Below are positions 18,837-27,235 of a stretch of 64,000 nucleotides of DNA, one piece after another. The position numbers and the translations under genes were made by a program. Origin of the DNA: Halobellus captivus (GTDB lineage Archaea > Halobacteriota > Halobacteria > Halobacteriales > Haloferacaceae). The stretch is from assembly GCF_007655485.1 (NCBI RefSeq), contig NZ_VJXQ01000004.1, positions 205,376 through 269,375 of the forward strand. The letters are read 5' to 3'. The notes under the pieces are model-generated. The model searched no databases. It was given only the letters and a program-made list of their open reading frames with translations, and was not told the origin of the DNA. The stretch's first letter is position 1. Each line of letters starts with the position of its first letter.

Positions 18837-19028
18837 TCACGGAAGATTGTAGCTAAAGTAGCGTTTGCAATCCGTTTCGAAGGTTGCTAATCGAAGATCA
18901 ATTCGGATTTAGTTAACTTACAATCGACACACTGCGTGGATATCAACGGTCTAAATAATTGCAACGGTCTGCAAAAGTCGGGATTAGTTTCCCATTTTAT
19001 TATCTCCCTGGTGAATGGGGAAAGTGCA

Positions 19029-19631
19029 ATGAGCACGAACGCTTCCGATGGAATGAACGAACTCTCAGAGCAAGCCCCCCAGACGACGAACGCGGAGCGT
19101 CAAAGCCTCTCTGAGGACGATATCTTCCACGTGCTACAGAACGAACGACGGCGCCTCGTTCTCAAGTATCTCGAGGGTCGAGACGGGGAGGTCCGTATGC
19201 GCGATATCGCTGAGCAGGTGGCCGCGTGGGAACACGACACGACCGTGCAGGCGCTCACGTCCACGCAACGCCAACGTGTGTATATCCCGCTCTATCAGAA
19301 CCACCTCACCAAACTCGATGACAAAGGAATCATCGAGTACAACCAGAGCCGCGGTATCGTCAAGCGAACCCCGCTCGCCGATGAGCTACAGGCTTATCTC
19401 GATCCGTTCGAGGTCGAGAGCGACAACGCCGACGCGGAGAGTGACGATTTCCCGTGGGAACTCCCGTATTTCAGCATCGCTGGCCTCGGGACGGTCCTCC
19501 TCGTGGGTAAGGCGTGGAGCCTCCCGCTACTGTCGATGCTGTCCAACTTCCTGGTGAGTACGCTCATACTGGTCTTGTTTTCGGCCACTAGCGCCGCACA
19601 AGTCGCAAATGAACGCGGCTTCAGGGTGTAA
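19029..19631 (+). CDS. DUF7344 winged-helix membrane-anchored regulator
   Basis: About 200 residues. Residues ~27-135 form the haloarchaeal DUF7344 winged-helix domain (FHVLQNERRRLVLKYL, then HLTKLDDKGIIEYN and the KRTPLADELQAYL closing strand). Two hydrophobic helices follow near the C-terminus (about 152-190). This layout suggests a membrane-tethered transcription factor. An upstream ATG at 18936 is in frame, but the start at 19029 has a purine-rich stretch (GGTGAATGGGG) just before it and yields the family-typical beginning. It separates the amino-sugar operon from the GlmS region. Confidence 0.85.
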   Translation: MSTNASDGMNELSEQAPQTTNAERQSLSEDDIFHVLQNERRRLVLKYLEGRDGEVRMRDIAEQVAAWEHDTTVQALTSTQRQRVYIPLYQNHLTKLDDKGIIEYNQSRGIVKRTPLADELQAYLDPFEVESDNADAESDDFPWELPYFSIAGLGTVLLVGKAWSLPLLSMLSNFLVSTLILVLFSATSAAQVANERGFRV

Positions 19632-19860
19632 GCGGCGGCCCCGCCCGATACGAGCTCGTCTCGGAAACAGTGATGTTGTTGAAATCCCCGAGGAGTTACG
19701 GGTCCGTCTCGTGATATCACGAGATGGCAATCATCCCGAAACAATAGTTCGACCTGCTATGGACGATGCGGGATTCGCTGAGTGGACGTACTACAATGGC
19801 ACGGAATTGAAAGCACTGACTTCAGCCGAAGTGCCAGTAATTTATGTTGCGAAGCGGTGA
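19609..19860 (+). CDS. Uncertain short ORF overlapping the DUF7344 gene
   Basis: An 83-codon frame starting inside the last 23 bases of the DUF7344 gene. Only the second part (after about residue 22, VVEIPEELRVRLVISRDG) looks protein-like, acidic and foldable; third-position GC is lower than in the neighbours. It may be a small gene with a later start or a remnant. No family is recognised. Confidence 0.25.
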   Translation: MNAASGCKRRPRPIRARLGNSDVVEIPEELRVRLVISRDGNHPETIVRPAMDDAGFAEWTYYNGTELKALTSAEVPVIYVAKR

Positions 19861-19974
19861 CTGTGTGTTCCTCTGCAATCAGTAGGCACTCATCAGCTAC
19901 CGGCCGTGTTTATGCTTGTTGTGCCTGAAAGGTAGGGTTTCAACAGTGGCGAAACAGCGGGACCTAGAAGCGAT

Positions 19975-20823
19975 TCATTCCACAGCGCGCTCGATCTGTG
20001 CGAGCGTATCCTGAAAGTCGACCGTCGGTGCGGTAACCGTCCCGTCAACCGCCACTCGCGGGACCGTTGAGACGCCGAGATCAGCGGCAGTGTCCGTCGT
20101 CGCGTGGACCGGACCGGCGTACGCCCCGTTCGTGACGCTCTGTCGGAACTGCGTGATCCCCGACACTCCGCTCGTCTCCGCAACGCGGACGAGGAACGAC
20201 GGTTGCGCCCATTCGTAGCGCTCCTGGGGTTGGTTCGCGAAGAGGTGGGCGAAGTACGACCAGTACGATTCCGGGTCGATATCCCAGACGGCGAGACCCG
20301 CGCGAGCGGCCCGCGGTGCGTCGGTACCGAGAAACGGATCGCCCGAAAGATACGCGAGCGAGCGGTACTCCACCTGGAGATCCCCGGAATCGACGAACCG
20401 ATCAACGATCTCGGGCAGCAGCTCCAAGACGAACTCCTGCGTGTAGGGACACTTCCAGTTCCCGATTACCGTGGCGGTGACCGCCGCGTCGTCGCGGCCC
20501 ATTCGAGCGTACGACGACTGTCCGTCGGGGACGGGGATACCCGATAGATCGAGATCCGGCGATTCGAGTGTCACCGAATCCGTCGACCAAGAATCATCAT
20601 CTGCCTCCGTCGAGGCTGTCCGATCGGATCGAGTCGAGACCGAATCAGTCGACGGTTGGCCGCCGTTCTGACCGGGCTGAGACGTCGATGTCGACCCCCC
20701 TTCACCGTGGTCTTGTTCGCCAGTGGAGAACTGCTGTGCGACGCTTGCACAGCCAGCAATCGATGCGATCGCGGTTGTTCCGGCCAATTGCAGAATTCGG
20801 CGGCGTGTGTCGTCTAACGACAT
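19975..20823 (-). CDS. Tat lipoprotein with DsbA-like thioredoxin fold, CPYT active site
   Basis: 282 residues. The ATG at 20823 gives TRRRILQ followed by a lipobox IAGC with Cys25, so it is Tat-exported and lipid-anchored. A Ser/Thr/Gly-rich linker of about 80 residues follows, then a DsbA-type thioredoxin domain with active site WKCPYTQEF and the cis-proline loop STVPRVAVDG. The usual second cysteine of CxxC is replaced by Thr, so it is a monothiol site. It may reduce, isomerise or carry thiols at the cell surface, possibly for envelope proteins. An earlier in-frame ATG at 20904 would bury the signal and is unlikely. Confidence 0.88.
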   Translation of the reverse strand: MSLDDTRRRILQLAGTTAIASIAGCASVAQQFSTGEQDHGEGGSTSTSQPGQNGGQPSTDSVSTRSDRTASTEADDDSWSTDSVTLESPDLDLSGIPVPDGQSSYARMGRDDAAVTATVIGNWKCPYTQEFVLELLPEIVDRFVDSGDLQVEYRSLAYLSGDPFLGTDAPRAARAGLAVWDIDPESYWSYFAHLFANQPQERYEWAQPSFLVRVAETSGVSGITQFRQSVTNGAYAGPVHATTDTAADLGVSTVPRVAVDGTVTAPTVDFQDTLAQIERAVE

Positions 20824-21259
20824 ACGTACCACGAGTAGCCGCACACTCATCATTATCCGGATGGTAATACCGTCTGAAACAGTCGGTTTCACGGTGTCCG
20901 TCACTCCAGGTGTGGCGGAGTTCTTCGCTGTCTCGTGTCGATCAGTTCACGTGTGTGACGTCGGACGGGGTCAGTTCCGAGACCTCAAGCCAACGGGTTT
21001 TCGACCGTCCCACCGGGCTTACCGCGATGATAACGGACTGCTTAGCCCGTTTATAGTAATGGGTCGAGCCGGTGTACGCCAAATCAACCCCTCGTAGCGA
21101 ATCGGGGCCCTGAACGGAGATTTCGACTATGACACGACCCACTCCAGTCATCGACGCAGAGACACCACCCGCACAACCAGTCTGCCTCAGTACCGACATC
21201 GTGTACTGGTGTTCACCGCTTGCAAGCGCCCGAATGACCTCCTCCGAGGTGAACTGCTA
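20824..21259. other. Divergent intergenic region between thioredoxin lipoprotein and glmS
   Basis: About 436 bases with no established gene. It must hold the divergent promoters; the sequence near 21047-21060 (GTTTATAGTAATGGG) is a possible TATA element for the plus strand. The only frame of note is the 43-codon ORF at 21129-21260, listed separately. Confidence 0.6.
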
Positions 21260-21260
21260 A
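21129..21260 (+). CDS. Possible 43-residue leader ORF overlapping the glmS start
   Basis: An ATG at 21129 opens 43 codons ending in TAA at 21258-21260, whose last A is the first base of the glmS ATG (TAATG junction). The peptide begins MTRPTPVIDAE and contains three cysteines but no recognised domain. Stop-start overlap of this type supports translational coupling, so it may be a regulatory leader, but chance is quite possible at this length. Confidence 0.3.
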   Translation: MTRPTPVIDAETPPAQPVCLSTDIVYWCSPLASARMTSSEVNC

Positions 21261-23077
21261 TGTGTGGCATCATTGCCAGAGTCGGCGAAGGAAACGCCGT
21301 CGACCGAGTCATCACCGGACTCGACAATTTAGAGTATCGCGGCTACGATTCCGCCGGGATCGCCCTCCAGAACGGCACCGGCGTCTCGGTATCTAAGTGC
21401 TCGGGCGAGGTCGAAGAGCTGAAGCAGAACATCCGTGGTGACCGATTAGCTGGCAACATCGGAATCGGGCACACGCGATGGAGTACCCACGGCCCACCGA
21501 CAGACGAGAACGCTCACCCTCATACGAACGGCGATGGGACCATCGCCGTCGTCCATAACGGCATTATCGAAAACCACGCAGAGCTCCGTGAACGACTGAG
21601 GAGCCAGGGCGTTGAATTCGAAAGCGACACCGACACCGAGGTCATTCCGCATCTCATCGATCACTACTACGCGACGTGCGACGACCCGAAGGTGGCGTTC
21701 ACCAGAGCGATCAGCGAGCTCGAGGGAAGCTACGCCGTTGTCGTGATGTTCGAGGACTACGATGCGGTCTACGGCGCTCGGCAGGGATCTCCCCTCGTTC
21801 TCGGCGTCGGTGACGATCAGTACTTCCTCGCGAGCGACGTGCCCGCGTTCCTGGAGTACACCGACCGCGTCGTTTACTTCGAGGACGGCGACGTCGTCGT
21901 CGCACGCCCGCACGGGGTCACGGTGACAACGGCCGACGGAGAACCGGTGAATCGCCCGATCGAGTCGGTCGATTGGGACCCCGAGGAGACGGGGAAGGGC
22001 GCCTACGACCATTATATGTTGAAAGAGATCGAGTCACAGCCGAGCGCCCTCTCGAACAGTATCAGGGGACGGATCAACGACTCGAACGACGGTGTCGATG
22101 TAGACGTGTTCGATCCGTCGACGCTGGCGGATGTCCGAGAGGTGCAGTTCATCGCCTGCGGGACGTCGTATCACGCGGCGATGTACGCGTCGACGGTGTT
22201 GAACCGAACCGGAATTCGCGCACGTGCCTTCCGGGCGAGCGAGTACCAGTTGTCCTCCGATCCGGTGACGACCGACACGCTCGTCGTCGCGGTGACGCAG
22301 AGCGGAGAGACGGCTGACACGCTCGGAGCGATGGAGCGTGCGGCCGACGAGGGGGCGAAGTTGCTGACCGTTACGAACGTCGTCGGATCGTCCGCCGCAC
22401 GCGCCGCGGATGACACGCTGTTCATCCACGCGGGTCCTGAGATCGGTGTTGCGGCCACCAAGACGTTCTCCTCGCAGGCGGTCACGCTCTCGCTGCTCGC
22501 ACAGCACCTCGCCGAACACATCGAGGATGGGACACCCGTCCCGAATCTCCCAGCGGTTTTGGACGCCGTCCAGACACTCCCATCGGACATCGAACAGATC
22601 ATCAACACCACGCGCGCCGCTGCGCTCGCGAATCACTATCTGAACAGCGAGGCGTACTTTTTCATCGGGCGAGAGCTCGGTCACCCGGTAGCACAGGAGG
22701 CCGCGTTGAAGTTCAAAGAGATCACCTACGAGCACGCGGAGGGCTTCGCGTCCGGGGAACTGAAGCACGGTCCGCTCGCGCTCGTGACACCGCGGACGCC
22801 GGTGTTCGCCATATTCACCGGCCTTCACGACGAGAAAACGCTCAAGAACGCAAAGGAGGCACAGACCCGCGGAGCAGATATCGTTGCCGTGGCACCGGCC
22901 GGGCACCCCGCGGTCTCAGAAACGGACGCTCATCTCCCGATACCGGACACGCATCCGATGTGGGCCGGGCTGCTCGCCAACGTTCAACTCCAACTTCTCT
23001 CGTATCACGCGGCAGATGCGCTCGGGCGTTCGATCGACAAGCCTCGAAACCTCGCGAAGAGCGTCACCGTCGAATGA
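21260..23077 (+). CDS. glmS: Glutamine-fructose-6-phosphate aminotransferase (isomerizing)
   Basis: 605 residues. The start at 21260 places the catalytic Cys directly after Met (MCGIIARVG), as required for the N-terminal Ntn glutaminase. The glutaminase domain spans about 1-240 (GHTRWSTHG, NGIIENH). Two SIS isomerase domains follow (CGTSYHAAMY, TQSGETADTL) and the protein ends in the family-typical KPRNLAKSVTVE. It makes glucosamine-6-phosphate from fructose-6-phosphate and glutamine, the first step towards UDP-GlcNAc. GlmU and GlmM lie a few kilobases downstream on the other strand. Confidence 0.97.
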   Translation: MCGIIARVGEGNAVDRVITGLDNLEYRGYDSAGIALQNGTGVSVSKCSGEVEELKQNIRGDRLAGNIGIGHTRWSTHGPPTDENAHPHTNGDGTIAVVHNGIIENHAELRERLRSQGVEFESDTDTEVIPHLIDHYYATCDDPKVAFTRAISELEGSYAVVVMFEDYDAVYGARQGSPLVLGVGDDQYFLASDVPAFLEYTDRVVYFEDGDVVVARPHGVTVTTADGEPVNRPIESVDWDPEETGKGAYDHYMLKEIESQPSALSNSIRGRINDSNDGVDVDVFDPSTLADVREVQFIACGTSYHAAMYASTVLNRTGIRARAFRASEYQLSSDPVTTDTLVVAVTQSGETADTLGAMERAADEGAKLLTVTNVVGSSAARAADDTLFIHAGPEIGVAATKTFSSQAVTLSLLAQHLAEHIEDGTPVPNLPAVLDAVQTLPSDIEQIINTTRAAALANHYLNSEAYFFIGRELGHPVAQEAALKFKEITYEHAEGFASGELKHGPLALVTPRTPVFAIFTGLHDEKTLKNAKEAQTRGADIVAVAPAGHPAVSETDAHLPIPDTHPMWAGLLANVQLQLLSYHAADALGRSIDKPRNLAKSVTVE

Positions 23078-23105
23078 TCGGTTGTGTCAGAGCGGGGAGA
23101 CGAAT

Positions 23106-24785
23106 ATGAAAAAAGAGCTCTTCGGTGTCTTCGGCGACCTCTCGGAGTTCCGGCGCTACCGGTCGGAGACCGAGTTCGATCGCGTCGTCGAAGGGCAGTC
23201 ATCGACGGTCGGGATCCGGGACATCGCACTCGGAATTCCCGGTCGATCCACCGTCTACGAGGAGGGAGACGATATCTGCGTGCTGTGGGGTGAAGTGTAT
23301 CCCCCGTACGGGATGTCGACCGGGACGGCCCGGTGGCTCCTCGAACGGTACCGAGAGAGCGGACTCGACGCTCTCAAGGAGTTGAACGGTTCCTACCTCG
23401 CCCTCATCGACGACGGCGACGCGGTCATCGCCACGGACCCGATCCGGTCCTGGGAGTGCTACTACGCGGATACGAACGGATCGCGCGTCTTCAGCACGGC
23501 ACCGGATTCGATTTCGAACCACCTCACGGAGCCGGAGCCCTCGACACGGGGACTTCAGGAGTTCCTTCACTTCGGCGTCGTACTCGGCGACAAGTCGACG
23601 GTCAAAGGGCTTCATCGCGTTCCGTTCGACGGGTGTCTGTACCGCGGTTCAACCCGAGATCTTCGCCGGTTCGTCTACGAACCGACGGAATTCGACTACG
23701 TGCAAGAACTGGCCGATCGCCTCGAACGCGCGTTCGCCCGCCGGGCGAAACTCCCCGGCAAAAAGGGGTTACTCCTGAGCGGCGGGTACGACTCGCGGAC
23801 GCTTCTGGCCGGACCGCTCGACGTCGATCAGTGTTATACAGTCGGCGATCCCACGAGCGCCGAGGTGAACGTCGCGGCCCAGGTTTCCGACCAGTACGAC
23901 GTTCCGCACCGCGTTCTGAGCATCGATGAGCGATACCTTCGGCGCGATGACGACGTCATCAAGTACGGACACGGAATCAAGGAGTCGCTCCACATCCACC
24001 ACGCCGCGTACGACCACGAGATCGACGTCGATACGATGTATCACGGACTGCTGTGGGACACGTTCTTCCGAGGGCACTTCCTGCCGAGGGATCGCTTCGA
24101 CGTGTTCGGGTATAAGATACCGAGAAATCGACTCGAACCCGATCCGGGCCTCGCCGAGACGCTCGTCGATCGGAAGTTCGGGTTCATCCCCACGGAGAAG
24201 GATCTCGTCGCTGACGCCGACGTGAGAGGCGATGGGCGCGCAATGGCATACGACGCCATCGTCTCCCAGCTCGATGGCCAGACGGACCGGTACGATTCGA
24301 TTTATAACGCGATCGATCTGGTGGGCATCCAGAACCAGCCGACGCTGCCGTTCCGTAACCACCTCGCGGACCAGTACATTGAGTCCTTCATCGTCGCGGA
24401 CCGCGAGCTTATCGATTGGCACCTTCGAACGCCGCCGGAGCATCGAAACTCGAAAACGCTTCTCCAGGCGATCCAGCTCATCGACTCGGACATCTTGCGG
24501 CATCGACCGCCAGGACGGCCCTTCGAATCGGTGTCTCTCAACACCGCACAGAACTTCTTCCGGAAGCAGTGTCCGTTCCTGTCCGGGTTCAACGGTTCGT
24601 GGCCGGACCGAACCCGGCACTACGATCAGAACCACTTCGACGAGAAGCTCTTCCCGCACTGCCGGGAGATACACAACCTTCCGCCCCGATTGAAACTCCG
24701 TATCAGCGACATCAGTGTCTGGCTGGACGACGCCGCTGACGATTTGAGCGGCATCCCATCCGAGACGCTCTGCTCACCGGTCTGA
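23106..24785 (+). CDS. Asparagine-synthase-like protein lacking the glutaminase cysteine
   Basis: 559 residues. The N-terminal ~200 residues have the Ntn-glutaminase-like fold of asparagine synthase B, but the protein begins MKKELFGVFGD, with no cysteine at position 2, so it cannot use glutamine the normal way. The C-terminal domain has the ATP-binding PP-loop LLLSGGYDSRTLL (about residue 222) and should adenylate a carboxylate. Such proteins in sugar loci can amidate uronic acids (as proposed for WbpS) or have other ATP-dependent roles. It starts 28 bases after glmS. Ammonia source and substrate are unknown. Confidence 0.85.
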   Translation: MKKELFGVFGDLSEFRRYRSETEFDRVVEGQSSTVGIRDIALGIPGRSTVYEEGDDICVLWGEVYPPYGMSTGTARWLLERYRESGLDALKELNGSYLALIDDGDAVIATDPIRSWECYYADTNGSRVFSTAPDSISNHLTEPEPSTRGLQEFLHFGVVLGDKSTVKGLHRVPFDGCLYRGSTRDLRRFVYEPTEFDYVQELADRLERAFARRAKLPGKKGLLLSGGYDSRTLLAGPLDVDQCYTVGDPTSAEVNVAAQVSDQYDVPHRVLSIDERYLRRDDDVIKYGHGIKESLHIHHAAYDHEIDVDTMYHGLLWDTFFRGHFLPRDRFDVFGYKIPRNRLEPDPGLAETLVDRKFGFIPTEKDLVADADVRGDGRAMAYDAIVSQLDGQTDRYDSIYNAIDLVGIQNQPTLPFRNHLADQYIESFIVADRELIDWHLRTPPEHRNSKTLLQAIQLIDSDILRHRPPGRPFESVSLNTAQNFFRKQCPFLSGFNGSWPDRTRHYDQNHFDEKLFPHCREIHNLPPRLKLRISDISVWLDDAADDLSGIPSETLCSPV

Positions 24786-24838
24786 ATTCCGCGAGTTTCT
24801 CATCGGCCCCCACCACACACTCTTCTGTAGACGACGAC

Positions 24839-27166
24839 TCACCGAGTGACGACAACGCTGCTGAGGTGATCGCCGGGGTATCCGCCGAACAGGGTGAGGA
24901 GTTTATCGAAGGTCGATAACAACGACGTATTCGACGACGTGGTCGACGTCTCTGTAGTGCTGGCCGATGTCTCCGTGGCCGTCGTCGTTTCGGTTGTCGT
25001 TGCGGTGGTCGCTGTCGTCTCCGTCGGCGTGGCTGTCACGGTCTGAGTTGACGTGGCAGTCACGATCTGAGTCGACGTTGTCGTTTCCGTCGGAGTCGGC
25101 GTCCTCGTCTCCGTGGATGTCGAGGTCTCTGTGGGTGTGGATGTTTCCGTCACCGTCTCCGTTGGTGTGAATGTCGACGTCGCCGTCGATGTTTCCGTCG
25201 GAGTCGGCGTGGACGTCGACGTCTCCGTAGACGTGGATGGCGACGTCGCCGTTGATGTCTCCGTCGGAGTAGGCGTCTCGGTGGACGTAGACGGCTCCGT
25301 GGGAGTCGACTCCGAGACTGTCGTTGTGGTCTGCGTCGCCGTGGGGGTCGTTGCGTCAGTTGGAGCCGACGTGGGGGCAGTGGTTTCTGTGGAAGGCGAT
25401 GGCGGCGGACGCGTCTCCGCCTCAGTCGGTGCGTCCGTGGCAGTTGAATCGGGAGTCTCCGTTTCCGTCGGGGTCGACTGCGGTCCGGTGGGCGTGGGAG
25501 TCATCGTGGGCTCCTCATCACCCGGAACCGGGATGTCCATTCCGCCGACGCTCGGTCCGGCCACGGCGACGACCAGTCCGGTCACAAAGAGCAGGACACC
25601 GACGATCAAGAGCAGACCTTGGACGGTGTCAACCATATCCGCCCTCACATGGAAATCGACAGTGGTCGCTTGGGTCCGTGACGCCCATCGACCGAGTGGG
25701 TCGGGGAACGACTCGAGGACCGAGAGGAGTTCAGTACCGCCGAGGGCACCGGTCAACAGCGCGAACGACACGTAGATGAAGAGCCCAACGGGCGGGACAA
25801 TCGCGAGGGCGAGAACGTCGCTTTCGATGACCCGCGCGAGGTAAAAGATGGGGACGATAGAAAGCAGGATCGTGAGCAGCGTCCGGATCGGTCGAGCGTC
25901 CGAAAGCGGGTCGAACCCGATCCGACGCGCGCTCCACACGTGGAAAACGAACATCGACCCGTAACTGATGCTGGTCGCGACGGCCGCACCGTTCATCCCG
26001 TACCGGTTGATGAGAATCCAGTTGAGAACGAGATTGAGTCCGGCCGCAGCGCCGGTCGCCACGATCAGTGCCTTCAGGTCACCCTTCCCCTGTCCGATAG
26101 CGAGAAGCGGTCTCGCCACGGCGAACCCGAGTGCCCCCGGAAGCAGTAATAGGAGCGGGATCCGGCTGGCGATGTAGTGGTCCGGATAGATGAGTGGTAT
26201 CGCCTGTGTTGCGAGCGCCGCGAGACCGATCGCCATCAGGGCAGTGAGAAGGAGAGTGTAGCGGGTGACCCGAGCCGCGATAGAACTGATCCGCGCTTCG
26301 TTCTCGTTCGCCCAGAGGTTCGAGGTCGATTGTAACAGCACCATTTGCAACGAAATGGGGACAAACCAGAGAAACTCCGCGAGTGTGAGTGCGATCTTGT
26401 AATACTGGGTTTGATCGCGGCCAGCGAGTGGACGAAGCATCAGGATGTCAATGTGAAATAGCGACGTGAGCAACAGGACCAACAAGATACTGAATCCGTT
26501 GAACGCGAGCATCTCTCGCCGGGGGAACTCAAGGGAGGGCACTGACAGGACGGAGAGCAGCGATACCCTCCGATGAATGAGCCAGAAGCCGATGAGCGCG
26601 ACGGTGGTGCTCGCAAGGATATGACCGATGAGAACGCCGACGACACCGTATCCGAGGTACGCAAGCGAGAGACCGCTCGTCAGGAAGATCGCCTTTCCAA
26701 GCACTCTCAGCGGTTCGGATCGGGATTCCAGTCCGAATCCCATAAGCGTACGTCGGGTGTATTCTCGAAATTGAGCGGCGACGACGAGGACAGCCAATAC
26801 GTAAAAGTACGTCTCGAATCGCGCACCTGCTACGATAGGTTCAATAAACCCCAATCTCGATGCACCGGCGAGGAACGCGGCACCGAGTGCAGCCAACACG
26901 ACCGCGAGCCGAAAATAAAATCCCACAACGTTCTCTGCCCACTGCGGATCGTCGCGCTGTTCGGCGAGGAATTTCCTGACGCCGTCGGTTACGCCCGAAC
27001 TGACGAAGATCATAAAGATAGCAAAGACGGACATCAGGAACGCGTAATCGCCGTACTCGTTGTCGAGGAGGCGTGTCAGAAGCGGAGAAGACGCGATCCC
27101 GAGGAGGAGCAAGAGCACCTTCGTACCCACCAACGAGAGAAACCCGCTGGTAATACTCCGGTCCAT
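24839..27166 (-). CDS. Wzx/PST-type flippase with extra TM helix and long Thr-rich mucin-like tail
   Basis: 775 residues. Residues 1 to ~490 are a canonical polysaccharide flippase with 12 or more membrane helices (opening SGFLSLVGTKVLLLLLGIASS, then SPLLTRLLDNEYGDYAF). Such transporters move lipid-linked oligosaccharide across the membrane, as AglR is proposed to do in Haloferax. An unusual extension follows: one more helix (about 512-540), a ~200-residue tail (about 547-745) of Thr, Ser, Pro and Glu in TPTET/STSTET-type repeats, and a short non-repetitive end. Such tails are typical of O-glycosylated surface spacers, not of flippases. The frame is continuous with no sign of frameshift. Convergent with the asparagine-synthase-like gene. 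Confidence 0.9.
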   Translation of the reverse strand: MDRSITSGFLSLVGTKVLLLLLGIASSPLLTRLLDNEYGDYAFLMSVFAIFMIFVSSGVTDGVRKFLAEQRDDPQWAENVVGFYFRLAVVLAALGAAFLAGASRLGFIEPIVAGARFETYFYVLAVLVVAAQFREYTRRTLMGFGLESRSEPLRVLGKAIFLTSGLSLAYLGYGVVGVLIGHILASTTVALIGFWLIHRRVSLLSVLSVPSLEFPRREMLAFNGFSILLVLLLTSLFHIDILMLRPLAGRDQTQYYKIALTLAEFLWFVPISLQMVLLQSTSNLWANENEARISSIAARVTRYTLLLTALMAIGLAALATQAIPLIYPDHYIASRIPLLLLLPGALGFAVARPLLAIGQGKGDLKALIVATGAAAGLNLVLNWILINRYGMNGAAVATSISYGSMFVFHVWSARRIGFDPLSDARPIRTLLTILLSIVPIFYLARVIESDVLALAIVPPVGLFIYVSFALLTGALGGTELLSVLESFPDPLGRWASRTQATTVDFHVRADMVDTVQGLLLIVGVLLFVTGLVVAVAGPSVGGMDIPVPGDEEPTMTPTPTGPQSTPTETETPDSTATDAPTEAETRPPPSPSTETTAPTSAPTDATTPTATQTTTTVSESTPTEPSTSTETPTPTETSTATSPSTSTETSTSTPTPTETSTATSTFTPTETVTETSTPTETSTSTETRTPTPTETTTSTQIVTATSTQTVTATPTETTATTATTTETTTATETSASTTETSTTSSNTSLLSTFDKLLTLFGGYPGDHLSSVVVTR
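24930..25525. repeat. Degenerate tandem repeat DNA encoding the Thr-rich flippase tail
   Basis: On the plus strand this stretch is dominated by irregular copies of GTCTCCGTCGGAGT, GACGTCGA and GTTTCCGTC, giving about 200 codons for Thr, Ser, Pro and Glu when read on the minus strand. Period is 6-12 bases with many single-base differences. Copy-number change by slippage is likely between strains. Confidence 0.85.
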
Positions 27167-27235
27167 TATGACGCCATCTCCGGTTCGGATTGAGACTGCC
27201 CCACGAGTGACGGTGTCCGTGTTGAGGCCGCTTGA

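Noticed and set aside
24839-25525. Separate plus-strand Val/Asp-repeat protein at 25113-25775
   Set aside because: It is the complement of the Thr-rich repeat tail; the minus frame joins smoothly to the flippase.
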